Source: Epiperipatus broadwayi | Taxonomy: Eukaryota; Onychophora; Udeonychophora; Euonychophora; Peripatidae | Assembly: GCA_028023455.1 (NCBI GenBank) | Contig: JAQFVV010000143.1 | Coordinates: forward strand, 844,001-908,000 | DNA: 64,000 nt | Direction: 5' to 3' | Part shown: positions 40,190 to 50,280 of the stretch, piece after piece | Numbering within the stretch: the first letter of the stretch is position 1 | Layout of the letters: each line of letters begins with the position of its first letter | The notes under the pieces: model-generated | Told to the model about the DNA's origin: nothing | What the model saw: the letters and a program-made list of their open reading frames with translations, nothing else | Databases searched by the model: none | Program-made: the position numbers and the translations under genes

Positions 40190-40880
40190 AAACAATGATG
40201 GATATGAATAGAAAAGTAAATGAATTGATCAAAATACAGATATTTAAAGAAAGGAGAGGAGAGAAGCCTGGAGAACATATAAAGAGATTAAATTGATTTT
40301 ATTGTGGCCATAGAATTGAGGAAGGCAGTAAAATAAGTGGCACACAGCCACCTCCAAGAGTATGCCCAGACTTGATGGGACTCACTTTTAATCTAACCAG
40401 AAACTTTCCAATAATATGAAAGGAGCATAAAGAATATATTTTGGAATGGAGAGCAGCAAGAGTATATTAAAGCACAGATCATCAGCAAAAGTTTCATGAA
40501 GATGAGGAAGAGGCTTACATTCATTTCTTTAGATGTCAAGTGCCCAGGTTAAGGGAGCTGGAAGCATGTGAACTATCAGAAAGACAGATTGTGAGTATTG
40601 TTTGCAGAAATCTGCCAGGGAAAATAATTGGGAAAATAGGAAGGATGAAGGGGAGGTTATCAAAGGAAATTGTTTTATCTAGAGCAAGTAAAATTAGCGA
40701 ACAATGGCAAAATGAAGAAATCAGAAGTCTGTGAGGGGAGAAGCAAGATCAAGGAATATAAAGGAAGAAGGCAGGATAAAGAGGAGGTGGAGCAAAGAAA
40801 GACAGAGTTAGTTCACAGAAAGGAAGAAAAGCATATAGAAAATTTAGTGTATTCGTAGGACAAGATCCCAAATTATGCAA
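40190..40880 (+). pseudogene. gypsy gag-like region
   Basis: Broken frames between the 5' LTR and the protease include the 64-residue segment at 40540-40734, with LRELEACELSERQIVSIVCR and a basic stretch with KISEQWQNEE. A Lys/Glu-rich segment follows. Position, charge and length suit Gag, but no zinc knuckle was seen. The assignment rests mainly on context. Confidence 0.5.
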
Positions 40881-40914
40881 GTCAAACTTTCCCTAAGATA
40901 TGGGTAACTATTGC

Positions 40915-41250
40915 ATGGATGGAAGTTGAGGTGTTAGTAGACTCTGACAGCCAACTTTTGGTATTGTCAAAGGAAGTTTAAGCACAGATTATAAGCAAAT
41001 AGCCTAGCATTTGGATCATCTTGATTCCAGTCCCGATAAGGATGGCTAACAATAAAAAGGCAAAGGTGGAACCTAAACAGGTCTGGATAGACTTACAAAT
41101 AAGCAAAAAACCATTCTCACATGTATTCTTTGTCATGAAGGACCTGAACCATGGCGTTCTGATAAATGTGCCATTGACTTCAGAATGGAACAGTTCATGT
41201 GTGAGAAGGAGGTAGTCAAGTTCATAACATTGAAGTTATACAGTTCAATT
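40915..41250 (+). pseudogene. gypsy aspartic protease-like region
   Basis: Around 40930-40980 the frame reads VLVDSDSQLLVLSKEV, which looks like the protease flap-less active-site segment with the usual D-S/T-G triad changed to DSD. Further weak frames follow up to the RT. It is degenerate and certainly inactive if the reading is right. Confidence 0.5.
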
Positions 41251-41329
41251 GGAGTGCTATAACTAGAAGAGGAGGAAACAAAGAAGGTTATTGAAGAAAA
41301 GGTAAAAGAAGCAGTAATGAAAATGAGAA

Positions 41330-41698
41330 GGAAGCGCTAAAACAGATCAAAAAGTATAACTGGGTTTTTTCGGATGTGCCAGGAATAATCCAGGGAGGGT
41401 AAAAACAAATAAACCAAATGATGGAATGGGAAGGGGGCATTTCAAAATGTTTCTCACAATACTGTAAGCCATTTGTGATGGTCAAAAAGAAAAATGGAAC
41501 CATCAGATTATGTCTTGATGCTAGGTGACTGAATTGAGTAGTGGTTCCAGACTGTAATATCCCACCCCCCATACACGAATTGTTAGGGAAGTTCAAAGAT
41601 AAAAGGGTGTTCTCAATGTTTGATCTGACTGCCAGTTACTGGAAAAGCAAGCTTTATCCAGAGGACTGGCAGTACACAGCTTTTAGTTATGAGGGATA
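41330..41698 (+). pseudogene. gypsy reverse transcriptase, 5' part
   Basis: Frames read FVMVKKKNGTIRLCLDAR, then IPPPIHELLGKF, then FSMFDLTASYWKSKLYPED (motif A) and TAFSYEGY, where the sequence meets the PLE. A stop interrupts the segment near 41528. The domain resumes at 45214. Confidence 0.8.
41686..41698. repeat. 13 bp target duplication, left copy
   Basis: GTTATGAGGGATA here is repeated exactly at 45214-45226, bracketing the PLE insertion. Both copies encode part of the same SYEGY segment of the gypsy RT. Confidence 0.85.
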
Positions 41699-41767
41699 TA
41701 ATTCAATAATTAAAACACTTCTTTTCTTTTCAAAAACTTTATTTGTTATATATATATATATCCACTT

Positions 41768-41814
41768 GTTCCAAAATTTCAACTATTTTTACTCTATAGT
41801 CATTTTTAAGGATC
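41768..41814 (-). ncRNA. degraded hammerhead-like motif in PLE left arm
   Basis: This is the minus-strand partner of the motif at 45020-45066. The ACTAT/ATAGT hairpin is preserved, while the GAAAC box and the closing helix have mutated. It is in sense with the PLE RNA. Confidence 0.4.
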
Positions 41815-42113
41815 TAGAAAAAACATATTACATTAAAACAAACTTCACATAATAAACCCAAAAAGACCAAAAAAATCAAAACAATATAAAAAACACACAA
41901 AAAATATATATAAACCCCATAAAAATTAAAATAAATAAAATACATTAAAATCAATTAAATTAAAACACAAAAATATACATCACACTTACTTGACTTCCTT
42001 CTCAAAAAACTTTCCTTTTTTTACATTTTCTTTTATCCAAAAAACCAATTGTTACAATAAAACACTTAATTCCTTTTTCTTTCTTATATACTTCAAAAAT
42101 GAATTTATTGTCA

Positions 42114-42224
42114 AGCGTTGTTAGCCGAGAGGTTATCGCACCCACCTTGCAAGCAAGTAGTTGATTGCAGACGGATGTGGATTCGTGTCCCGGCGATGCT
42201 ATGACATATGAGAAAAAAAAAAAA
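42114..42224 (+). ncRNA. tRNA-like SINE or tRNA relic with A tail
   Basis: Bases 42114-42200 look like a degenerate tRNA. The 5' AGCGTTG can pair with CGATGCT at the 3' end, TTAGCCGAGAGGTTA fits an A box, and GGATTCGTGTCC fits a B box. CTTGCAA sits where an anticodon loop would be (TGC), but the anticodon and T stems pair poorly. A 12-base A run follows a short linker. The matching place in the other arm of the PLE lacks it, so it is a retroposed insertion. AATTTATT-like flanks suggest a short target duplication. Confidence 0.7.
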
Positions 42225-42239
42225 TTATTTCCAAAAATA

Positions 42240-43128
42240 ATTCTTTATCCATTACTTATCCAATTCTATTTAAAACAGGTTTATATCTTTTAATATATAA
42301 ACTCTCTTTTACCATTCTTTCTTTATATAATCTAACCCCCTCCAACATTTTAATCTTAAAATCTGTATGTCCAACTTCCTTACTATGTATATTTACATTA
42401 GAATTCCTATCTCTCAAATGCTGTTTCAATCTTGTCTCTAATTTGTTCTTTGTTGTACCAATATATGATACATCTCTATTATCTTTTTTTACAAACCAAA
42501 CATTCTATTTTATAAACACCATTCATGTTTTCAATGTTCCTATTTTTTATCATATTACCTAAATTACATTTCCTTTTATATACTGGTTTCAACAATAAAC
42601 CACATTCCTTCCCATATTTCTTATTCATAAACCACATTCCTTCCCATATTTCTTATTCATATCCCTCATTATCTTTTTAATCTTAAAAAAAATACTTTTT
42701 GACACTTTATACCCACTATACATAAATTCCTTCTTTTTTTCTTTCTTTTTCCTCAATTTCCTCTCAATTTTGTCTATATTCTTTTTTCCACATAATTTAT
42801 TAATAATCTTAATTGGATAATCATTTTTTACTGCCTCATTTTTTATACACTCCATTTCCTCCTTAAATAACCTCTCCTCTGAACATAGATTCATTCCTCT
42901 AACTATTCTATTATTAACAATATTAATCTTATGTATGTATTCAATATCTGATTCCCAATTACTCAATAATAATCCATAAAAAGTATCTTTTCTAAAAATA
43001 CTAGTCTCAATCCCTACTCTATAATTTTTTATAACTTTTTTAATTTTAACATCCATATAATTAATTGAATTATTTATTTCTTTTTCCATTGTAAATTTTA
43101 TGTTTTCCTCAATTGAATTAATATATTT
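42240..43128 (-). pseudogene. Penelope-like element C-terminal region with GIY-YIG endonuclease
   Basis: Frame 43089-42625 is a Lys-rich linker (KIERKLRKKKEKKKEFMYSG). A 32 bp tandem duplication (42597-42660) then shifts the frame and repeats NKKYGKECGL. On the other side, 42600-42240 reads NGVYKIECLVC, then YIGTTKNKLETRLKQH and HSKEVGHTDFKIKMLEGVR. That is the GIY-YIG nuclease with the CX2C knuckle typical of PLEs; one more frameshift lies in the AAAAAAG run near 42490. The nuclease nicks the target for insertion. Confidence 0.85.
42597..42660. repeat. 32 bp tandem duplication in PLE coding region
   Basis: The unit AAACCACATTCCTTCCCATA plus 12 further bases occurs twice without gap (42597-42628 and 42629-42660), identical. 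Since 32 is not a multiple of three, it breaks the PLE reading frame. Confidence 0.9.
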
Positions 43129-44546
43129 TTAAAAACATTCTGATTTCCTTTCATTCCCATTGAATACCAAAAAATAATCATCAATATATCTCACATAAAA
43201 TATAGGTTTGTATCTAGTATCATTAAAATATCTTTTTTCAAAAAAATCCATATATAATGATGCCAGTAAACCACTTAAACAGTTTCCCATACTTAGACCT
43301 TTACACTGTTTATAATATTTCCCATTGTATACAAATATAACATCCTTACAGCATACACTCAACATGTCATAAAATAAATGACTTTCTATTTTAATATTCT
43401 TATTACCATCCTTGATATACATTTCCATAATTACTTCAACAGCTTTATTTGGATCTATATTTGTATACATATTACACACATCTAATTTTGCAAACCATAT
43501 ATTTTTTACATTATTGTTTTTTTCTAAAAAAACTTTTAATTCTTTTATAAATTCATATGAATTATTAACATTATTTCCTCTTTCTTGCTTTCCATATTTT
43601 TTTAAAACCTTAGTAAATAACCATTTTGATAATTTTTCATAATATGCATCAATATTATTAATTATTGGTCTCAAAGGTATCCCAATCTTATGCATTTTTG
43701 GTACCCCATGTATCTCAGCATCTTTAAAATCCATCCTCTTCAATTTCACTAAATCATTCACCCCTATGTTTCCTTTTGAATACATTTCTGTTATAAATCT
43801 ATTTATTTCTTTATTTTTCCCCACCCCTTCATTCTTCTTAACTCTTTCAAAACAATCCTCTTTTAATAATATTTCCATCTTTTCCCTATACTCTTCTATC
43901 TTCATTACCACCATACTAGATGTTTTATCCCCTTTTAAGAACACTACATCATTATATTTATTCTTCATATTCATAATCATTCCCCATTCATTATCATAAC
44001 CAGATTTATCACTCTTATTCCTTCTTATATCATACTCCAAATCTTCCATCCTATATTGAAATTCCTTCATCATCCTTTCATACCCATATCTTTTTCTCTT
44101 GTTACCATTATTCACACTACCTAAATCCTTTAATCTATCTATCATTAATTTACATTTTGCCTCTATTTCAAAAATCTCTTTTTGCATTTCAATTTTTCTC
44201 ACAGGTATATATTATTATATTTATCATTATTACATTCCTTTCTATTCTCATATTTATTTCTATTATCATATCCTTTTTCAAATTTACTCCTAGCTTTGTT
44301 TTTATTCTCACATATATTCCGTTTATTTTTGTCTCTTATTAATCTCTCTATTTTCTTATTTTGTCTCAAAATCACTCTATTCTTAAAAATAGTCATTTTA
44401 TATATAAAAATATTCTTTAATAATTCTTCTTCCTTTAAATTAATTAACCTTCTTAATTTTTCATATACATCTTTAACCCTCTTTAAAAACAGCATTTGAG
44501 AGATAGGAATTCTAATGTAAATATACATAGTAAGGAAGTTGGACAT
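43129..44546 (-). pseudogene. Penelope-like reverse transcriptase, nearly intact
   Basis: A Lys/Arg-rich N-terminal frame (44546-44199) overlaps the 357-residue RT frame (44202-43129) by four bases in another phase, so one frameshift separates them. RT motifs occur in order: GDKTSSMVVMKIEEY, GVPKMHKIGIPLRPIINN (the PLE-characteristic PK.HK...PLRPI), WFAKLDVCNMYTNIDP, QCKGLSMGNCLSGLLASLYM and YVRYIDDYFLVF with the catalytic DD. The frame ends at one in-frame stop (43131-43129), after which the same phase continues at 43089. This is the best-preserved coding region in the window. It makes cDNA and is related to telomerase-like RTs. Confidence 0.9.
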
Positions 44547-45152
44547 ACAGATTTTAAGATTAAAATGTTGGAGGGGGTTAGATTATATAAAGAAAGAATG
44601 GTAAAAGAGAGTTTATATATAAAAAGATATAAACCTGTTTAAATAGAATTGGATAAGTAATGGATAAAGAATTATTTTTGGAAATAAATTTTTTTTTGAA
44701 GTATATAAGAAAGAAAAAGGAATTAAGTGTTTTATTGTAACAATTGGTTTTTTGGATAAAAGAAAATGTAAAAAAGGGAAAGTTTTTTGAGAAGGGAGTC
44801 AAGTAAGTGTGGTCTATATTTTTGTGTTTTAATTTAATTGATTTTAATGTATTTTATTTATTTTAATTTAATTTAATTGATTTTAATGTATTTTATTTAT
44901 TTTAATTTTTATGAGGTTTATATATATATATATATTGTGTTTTTTATATTGTTTTGATTTTTTTGGTCTTTTTGGGTTTATTATGTGAAGTTTGTTTTAA
45001 TGTAATATGTTTTTTTCTAGATCCTTGAAAATGACTATAGAGTAAAAATAGTTGAAACGTTGGATCAAGTGGATATATATATATATATAACAAATAAAGT
45101 TTTTGAAAAGAAAAGAAGTGTTTTAATTATTGAATTATATGGCTATATGTAA
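44490..45152. repeat. right (5') inverted arm of the PLE
   Basis: This is the reverse complement of 41699-42423, apart from the SINE and scattered differences. It contains an antisense piece of the GIY-YIG region (44490-44645) and AT-rich terminal sequence. Small internal tandem: the unit with TTGATTTTAATGTATTTTA is doubled at 44837-44910. Confidence 0.85.
45020..45066 (+). ncRNA. hammerhead-ribozyme-like motif in PLE right arm
   Basis: GATCC and GGATC can form the closing helix. Between them are CTTGAAAATG, a hairpin ACTAT...ATAGT, and then GAAACGTTGG. This resembles the CTGAWGA / stem / GAAAC arrangement of the hammerhead motifs reported in Penelope-like elements. The first core box deviates (TTGAAAA instead of CTGAWGA), so cleavage is doubtful. 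The mirrored copy at 41768-41814 (minus strand, sense with the PLE) is more degraded (GAAATTTTGGAAC). Confidence 0.5.
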
Positions 45153-45213
45153 TGTATATTTTGAAAAGAAAAAAAGGATTGAGTCGTAATTAGAAACAGA
45201 AGTAAATGGATAT

Positions 45214-45450
45214 GTTATGAGGGATACTGAAGTCAATTTAATAGAATGCTGTTTGGTATGATAAATAGTGGGGCTGGATTGCTGCTTTGCCTCAATCAAG
45301 TGTTGGTAGATGAAGACAAAAAGCTTGTGACAATGTATATTGATGATGTATTAATAGCCTCATCGACTATTGAGGAGCATAGGTGAAATGTAGAGATTTT
45401 TCTCAGTAAATGTGGAAAAAGGGATCAAAATCAACTTAAAAAAGTGCTTG
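45214..45450 (+). pseudogene. gypsy reverse transcriptase, 3' part
   Basis: Directly after the target duplication the frame gives FNRMLFGMINSGAG, then CLNQVLVDEDKKLVTMYIDD with VLIASS following (active-site YIDD at about 45338). This continues the RT from the left of the PLE. A TGA follows the YEGY codons, and another stop lies after EEHR. Confidence 0.8.
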
Positions 45451-45719
45451 ATGAAAGATGAGGTGATGATTTTGGGCCACATGGTAGGTTCTCAAGGGAT
45501 GAGACCACATCCAGACAAAGTTCTAGCCATAAGGGATTTTTCAGTACCTAAATCCAGGAAGAAGTTTGATCATTCCTGAGTCTCTGCAATTTTTATAACC
45601 GATTTCATAAACAGCTGGCAGAGCAAATGAAACCACTAGTCAGACTATTGAGAAAGGATGTACTGTGAAAATGGGATAAAGAGCAAGATAAAGCTTTCAA
45701 GGACATAAAAGATGGATTT

Positions 45720-46040
45720 GTAAAACAGGTAATGCTATTGTTTCTAGATTCTACCAAGCCCTTCATCATGCAAACTGATAGCAGCAGATACAGATTTGGA
45801 GTAACATTATCACATCTGCAAGACAGGGAATAAATGAGGGTGTTGTATTTTATCAGTCAGTTGTTAAAAAGACCTGAACTAAATTATTCGGCCACAGAGA
45901 AGGAGGCATTAGCAATTGTCTGGGCATTTCAAAACTTCAGGCCTTTTTTTCATGGGTCAAAGATGGTCATAGTGACTGATCACAAAAGTTTGAAATTCAT
46001 AAACCATAGCTACCTGATGAACAGCCAGTTGATTTGATGG
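45720..46040 (+). pseudogene. gypsy RNase H
   Basis: The frame 45834-46037 carries RPELNYSATEKEALAIVWAF and then FHGSKMVIVTDHKSLKFI. These are the ATEKEALAIV and TDH signatures of Ty3/gypsy RNase H, which degrades RNA of the RNA:DNA hybrid. The upstream catalytic Asp region near 45770 (QTDSSRYRFG) is readable but is interrupted by a TAA before 45834. Confidence 0.8.
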
Positions 46041-46299
46041 AGTCGTTTCTCCTGTACAACTATACAGTTCAGTAATGTAAAGGGTCAGAGAACATTGTTA
46101 CAGATATTTTGAGCTGAAACCTTGCTGGTACTCAGCCTTGTCATTTAGGGATAGAAAATTTTCTATATTGCTGTTGTCAATTTGGGGATTAACAAAAGCA
46201 TGGAGGAAGAGTTGGCCCACTTAGGCGATTGTCAGTGCAAAGATAAATGGTTAAAAGTTATGATCAATTTAGAAAGGAGGTAAAAACTTAAATGTCACA

Positions 46300-47310
46300 G
46301 GGGAAGATAATCAAATGGTAAGGTGCAGAATATGCCAGTATATATTACAGTACAAAATATGGGACAACCAAGAAGAATGGAAGCCCAGCATACCTCATCA
46401 GATGGGAAATGATGTTGTGACTTATGTCCAACAATTACACCACACATTTAAAACTGAACATTTAATTCAGAAATGGTTCCACTGGTTGGGTATGTATGCA
46501 ACAGTTATGGCCATGCTGGATGAATGCAAAATAAACTGAACCAGAAAATAGGAACTATGGAGCCCCTATGATCTCAATTATACCCTTAAAATCTAGGGAA
46601 GTAATACAATGGATTTTTATGGCCCACTACTGACTTTTAATAAAAAATATCTCATCATGTACAATTTATATTCTAAACATGTTTCCACATATCCCATCAC
46701 CCAGGCTACTGCAAGGAATGTCATGAACATGTTGGAAAATAGGTACTTCTCAGAGATGGGAAAGCCTAAAGTCATTTCTTTTCGACCATGGTACTCTGTT
46801 CATGTCAAAGGAGTGGTCTAGGTAGACTCAGCCTCATGGAATTCAGCATAAATTCATGTCAATTCAGAACCCTCAATTAAACCCCCATTAAAGGGTGATG
46901 AAGTATTAAGGCACTTATTTAGCGCATATCTCCATATGAATCATAGAGGCTGGGTTAATTATATCAAACCCCTGTGAAAGGGTGATGAAGAATTAAGGCA
47001 CTTATTTCACACATATCTTTATACAAATCATAGAAGCTGGGTTAATTATACCAAGCAGATTGTAGACTTCATAAACTGGTCCGTGAATGAGTCAATTGGA
47101 TTTGCCCCTCTGCACTTGCATTTTAGGTGGCACATCCCTCAATTAATGAAAACATTTCTACTAGATATGGGGAAGAGGATCCCATCAACTGGGAAGCTGA
47201 TCAGAGTCCAGACCCTGTATAGGATGGGTCAACAAAGGAATAGGAAACCATGAGGAAGGGCACATCAATTCAAAGTGGGAGATGATTGGATCATGGTCAA
47301 GAGGCCTCAT
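46300..47310 (+). pseudogene. gypsy integrase
   Basis: An N-terminal zinc-binding segment (HHTFKTEHLIQKWFHWLGMY followed by a downstream Cys, 46315-46539) precedes the core at 46609-46821. The core reads MDFYGPLLTFNKKYLIMYNL...KHVSTYPI, with the first catalytic Asp region as DFYGP. Further broken frames extend to about 47300. A tandem 87 bp duplication lies at 46890-47063. The protein would join cDNA to the host DNA; this copy is dead. Confidence 0.75.
46890..47063. repeat. 87 bp tandem duplication in integrase
   Basis: Two adjacent units begin AAAGGGTGATGAAG (46890 and 46977) and contain GGCACTTATTT and TGGGTTAATTATA. They differ at several bases. 87 is a multiple of three, so the event itself kept frame. 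Confidence 0.85.
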
Positions 47311-48366
47311 GTAAGTGATCCAGGCAAGTTTTTATACTGAAAATTCTGTAACTTATACGAAAGTCTTTTCCCCATCATCTACTGTCAGGGGAATAATGCT
47401 TTTTGGATTAGCATGGGGCAAGATGTCAAGGGCTCTTATAATGCCTGATCACTGAAGCCCACATTTGCATATCCTGAAGCTCACATTTGCATATCCTGAT
47501 AGAAAAAAAGAAAAGAGGAAGAAGCACAAATGAACACATTCTGAAAGGTTTTTTTTTTGTATTTGTTTTATGGGTAGTTGTATCAAGTCTAACAGATAGG
47601 GATGGGTTTAAAGATTAATATATAATTTTTTGATTGATTTGTCACTTAAATTTGAGCCATTAAAACATATAGACTGTTTGAAGGTTTTTGAATAGGGTGT
47701 GTGTGTGATATTGTAATAGCATGGGGATCAAATCCTGTTCCAAAAAAAGAAGCTTGTTTTTTTTTTTACTATAGAATTTTTGCACAATATAGTTTGTGAT
47801 ATATTTTTATTGAAACTTGAAAGTAAAAGAACTTATATCTACATCCGTTCATGTTATTAATTTCCTACATTGAAGATTTTGGAAATTTATCGGAATCAGC
47901 AAATATATTTGCCAGCCATGAACTGGCTGGGGTAAAAGCTTAAAATGTGCTAGGCTTTTGACCCTGGTCTCACGAAGATACACAAACTGTTACAATATTA
48001 AACAACCACTTGAACCTGAAGGAATCTGCCCTTGACCATCTATTTTAGATTTAATGTCAAAATTAATAGAGATTTGAGGAACCAAGCAGAACAACACATC
48101 CATGATGAGAAACTTTAATGGCCATAACATCGAAAGAAATTACTATCATTACCAAGCTGAATCCATTATTTTTCCTGGGGAATTCCAGGTAAAGTGTACA
48201 TTTTATTCTAAATATATTTTTTTCTTTTACACATTAGTGTGCCTTTTCTATTGATGTTTAAAGACTTTTATATGATGCTGTTATGATCAGCTCTCTTCAC
48301 CATTAAAATATTTCACATCTGGATTAATTGGACATTCTTTTCTTCACCCTTAAAATTATATTTCAC

Positions 48367-50280
48367 AATCAATCAGTAGTATTCTATCCAATAGACAGGT
48401 CAAGAGAAGTCACAACATCGATTTATCCATTCTTCCATTTCATTATCTTCCTTGCCCATTTCCTCAATTCCACATAAGTCTTCCCATTTCTTATATCATC
48501 CAAAAATGTCAATTTCTTCTGTCCTTTCTTTTTATTTCCACTCACCATTCCCTCCAAAACATCTTTCATTAAATTATAATTTCTTCTCATTATATGTCCA
48601 ATCCAGTTTCTCTTTCTCTCTCTGATATTCTCAATCTTCTTTCCTCATTTACTCTTTTCAAAACTTTTTCATTTATTATTTTACTCATCCAACTGATTTT
48701 TTCCACTTTTCTTCCATGTCCACATCTCAAAAGCTTCCAATCATTTCTTAATTCTACTACTCAATGTCCATGTCTCACAAGCATACATTAATACACTCCA
48801 CATATAACATTTAATTAATCTCTTCCTTAATTCTCGTTCCAAAGGTCCACAAAATATCTTTCTCTTCACAAATGTCTCCTTTGCCAATGCTATTCTTTTA
48901 ACTTCATCTTCACTTCTTCCATTCTCACTCAACCAACTACCCAAATATCTAAATCCCTTTATCTGTTGAACCATGTCATCATGAATTCCAATTTTCAGTC
49001 TTTTTGCATCTCTCTCTATTCTAAACACTTTGTTTTTTTAATATTGATCTTTATTCCATATGCCATACATCCTTCTTCCAATTTATTCAACATACCCTTT
49101 TCCTCCTTAGTAATAAGAGCCATATCATCTGCAAATCTTATACACTTTATTACTCTCCCTCCAACATTTGCTCTTCCACAGTCCAAATAATTATTTAGAA
49201 TATCTTCTAAATAAATATTAAACAGAACAGGTGACATCTACACCCTTGCCTAATTCCATTTTTTATTTTCATTAGTCTTACTACTCCCAAATCTAGGTAT
49301 TATCCTTTGACCATTATACATAGCCCAAATCAATTGTCATTTCTTTCCAAAATACTCCTTTATCTCTTAAGATGGACATCAGTTTATTTCAGACTATTCT
49401 ATCAAATGCCTTTTCTAAATCCACAAAACATATACCAATTCATTTATCTTTTTCAATATATCTTTCTCCAATTGTCTGCAATTGTCTGAACAATACCAAT
49501 AGCATCCAAAAAACAAATTGTTCTTCACCAATATAATAATCTATTTTCCCAAAAATACTTTGAGTTCAAATTCTCAATAAAACTTTTAGAAGCATGAGAC
49601 AACAAATTTATTGTTCTATACTCTTTACCTTTAGCAGCTTTCTTTTCCAATTCTCCCCTTTCCTCAAAGATCTAATATTCCATGTTCCAATTCTCAATGT
49701 ATCTTCCTTCAATGAATTATATTTATGAGGATTTCACAGATTGATGATTTGAATAGCCTCATGTCCATTCCTGCTGGGCAAGACACCAAAGTCATTCTTA
49801 ACTGAAGTCTTAATGCCAAACATAATGATTCCTGTAGACATACTCATAATAAAACAAGGTAATTATAAGACAAAGTGGTTTCTCATTGCCTTTTCTCAGC
49901 AATAACCTCCATAATAGGCTTAGTACCCTAGCCAAATCCCATAAAATGAACATCCAACTACTACTTCCTCTTCATCATTGTCACCTATGATAATCTTCTG
50001 CTGACTGAAAGAATGCCATTGCTGACCCAGTGGGGTGTTGACTTATTTAATGGCAATCAATACTCACCATTATACATCCACTGTCATAGGAATTGTGGCA
50101 TTTTATAGAAGTAAACATGCCACTATCTCCACCACTTCCTGATAGTGAATGTTGTCCCATTGTCAGTGACTGCTTATTTACAGTACTCTTCTTATTCACA
50201 GCTAATCTTTATATCCAAAGGCCATTTCCCTATCCCCAACCTGGGGACACCCTGGGGGCATGGTACCCATACCCTATTCC
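48367..50280 (-). mobile_element. non-LTR retrotransposon with internal deletion, in the gypsy LTR
   Basis: It is flanked by an exact 12 bp target duplication ATTATATTTCAC (48355-48366 and 50281-50292). On the minus strand, a non-coding 5' region (50280-49720) is followed by the start of an APE endonuclease (RIGTWNIRSLRKGENW, about 49705-49655), which jumps directly to RT. Most of the endonuclease is therefore missing. The element ends near 48367 with a short ACTACTGATTGATT tail. Confidence 0.88.
48500..49640 (-). pseudogene. reverse transcriptase of the LTR-inserted LINE
   Basis: Minus-strand motifs in order: NLLSHASKSFIENL (about 49600), YMFCGFRKG and CFVDLEKAFD in two phases (about 49410), SPVLFNIYLEDILNNYLD (about 49230), IRFADDMALITKEEKGML (about 49130, catalytic FADD), YLGSWLSENGRSEDEVKR (about 48930) and MYACETWTLS (about 48760). 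The C-terminal tail extends to about 48450. There are many frameshifts. The clade differs from the RTE-like copies at 25.8-31.4 kb. Confidence 0.8.

Larger units (their letters stand above)
41699..45213 (-). mobile_element. Penelope-like element with long inverted terminal arms
   Basis: A 3.5 kb minus-strand element encodes a PLE-type RT followed by a GIY-YIG endonuclease. It is bounded by a 13 bp target duplication inside the gypsy RT gene. The 3' region (41699-42423) is duplicated in inverted orientation at the 5' side (44490-45152), and the duplicated part includes the C-terminal GIY-YIG coding sequence. The extra 45153-45213 lies outside the arm. Inverted terminal duplications of this sort are known for PLEs. 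The left arm also holds a tRNA-like SINE that the right arm lacks. Confidence 0.9.

Noticed and set aside
41288-41596. 102-residue reverse ORF
   Set aside because: Antisense to the gypsy RT region.
43412-43999. Forward ORFs of 76-77 residues
   Set aside because: Antisense shadows of the PLE reverse transcriptase, with no motif of their own.
44157-44499. Forward-strand Phe/Ser/Ile-rich ORFs
   Set aside because: They are antisense to the PLE RT N-terminal region and reflect its AT composition.
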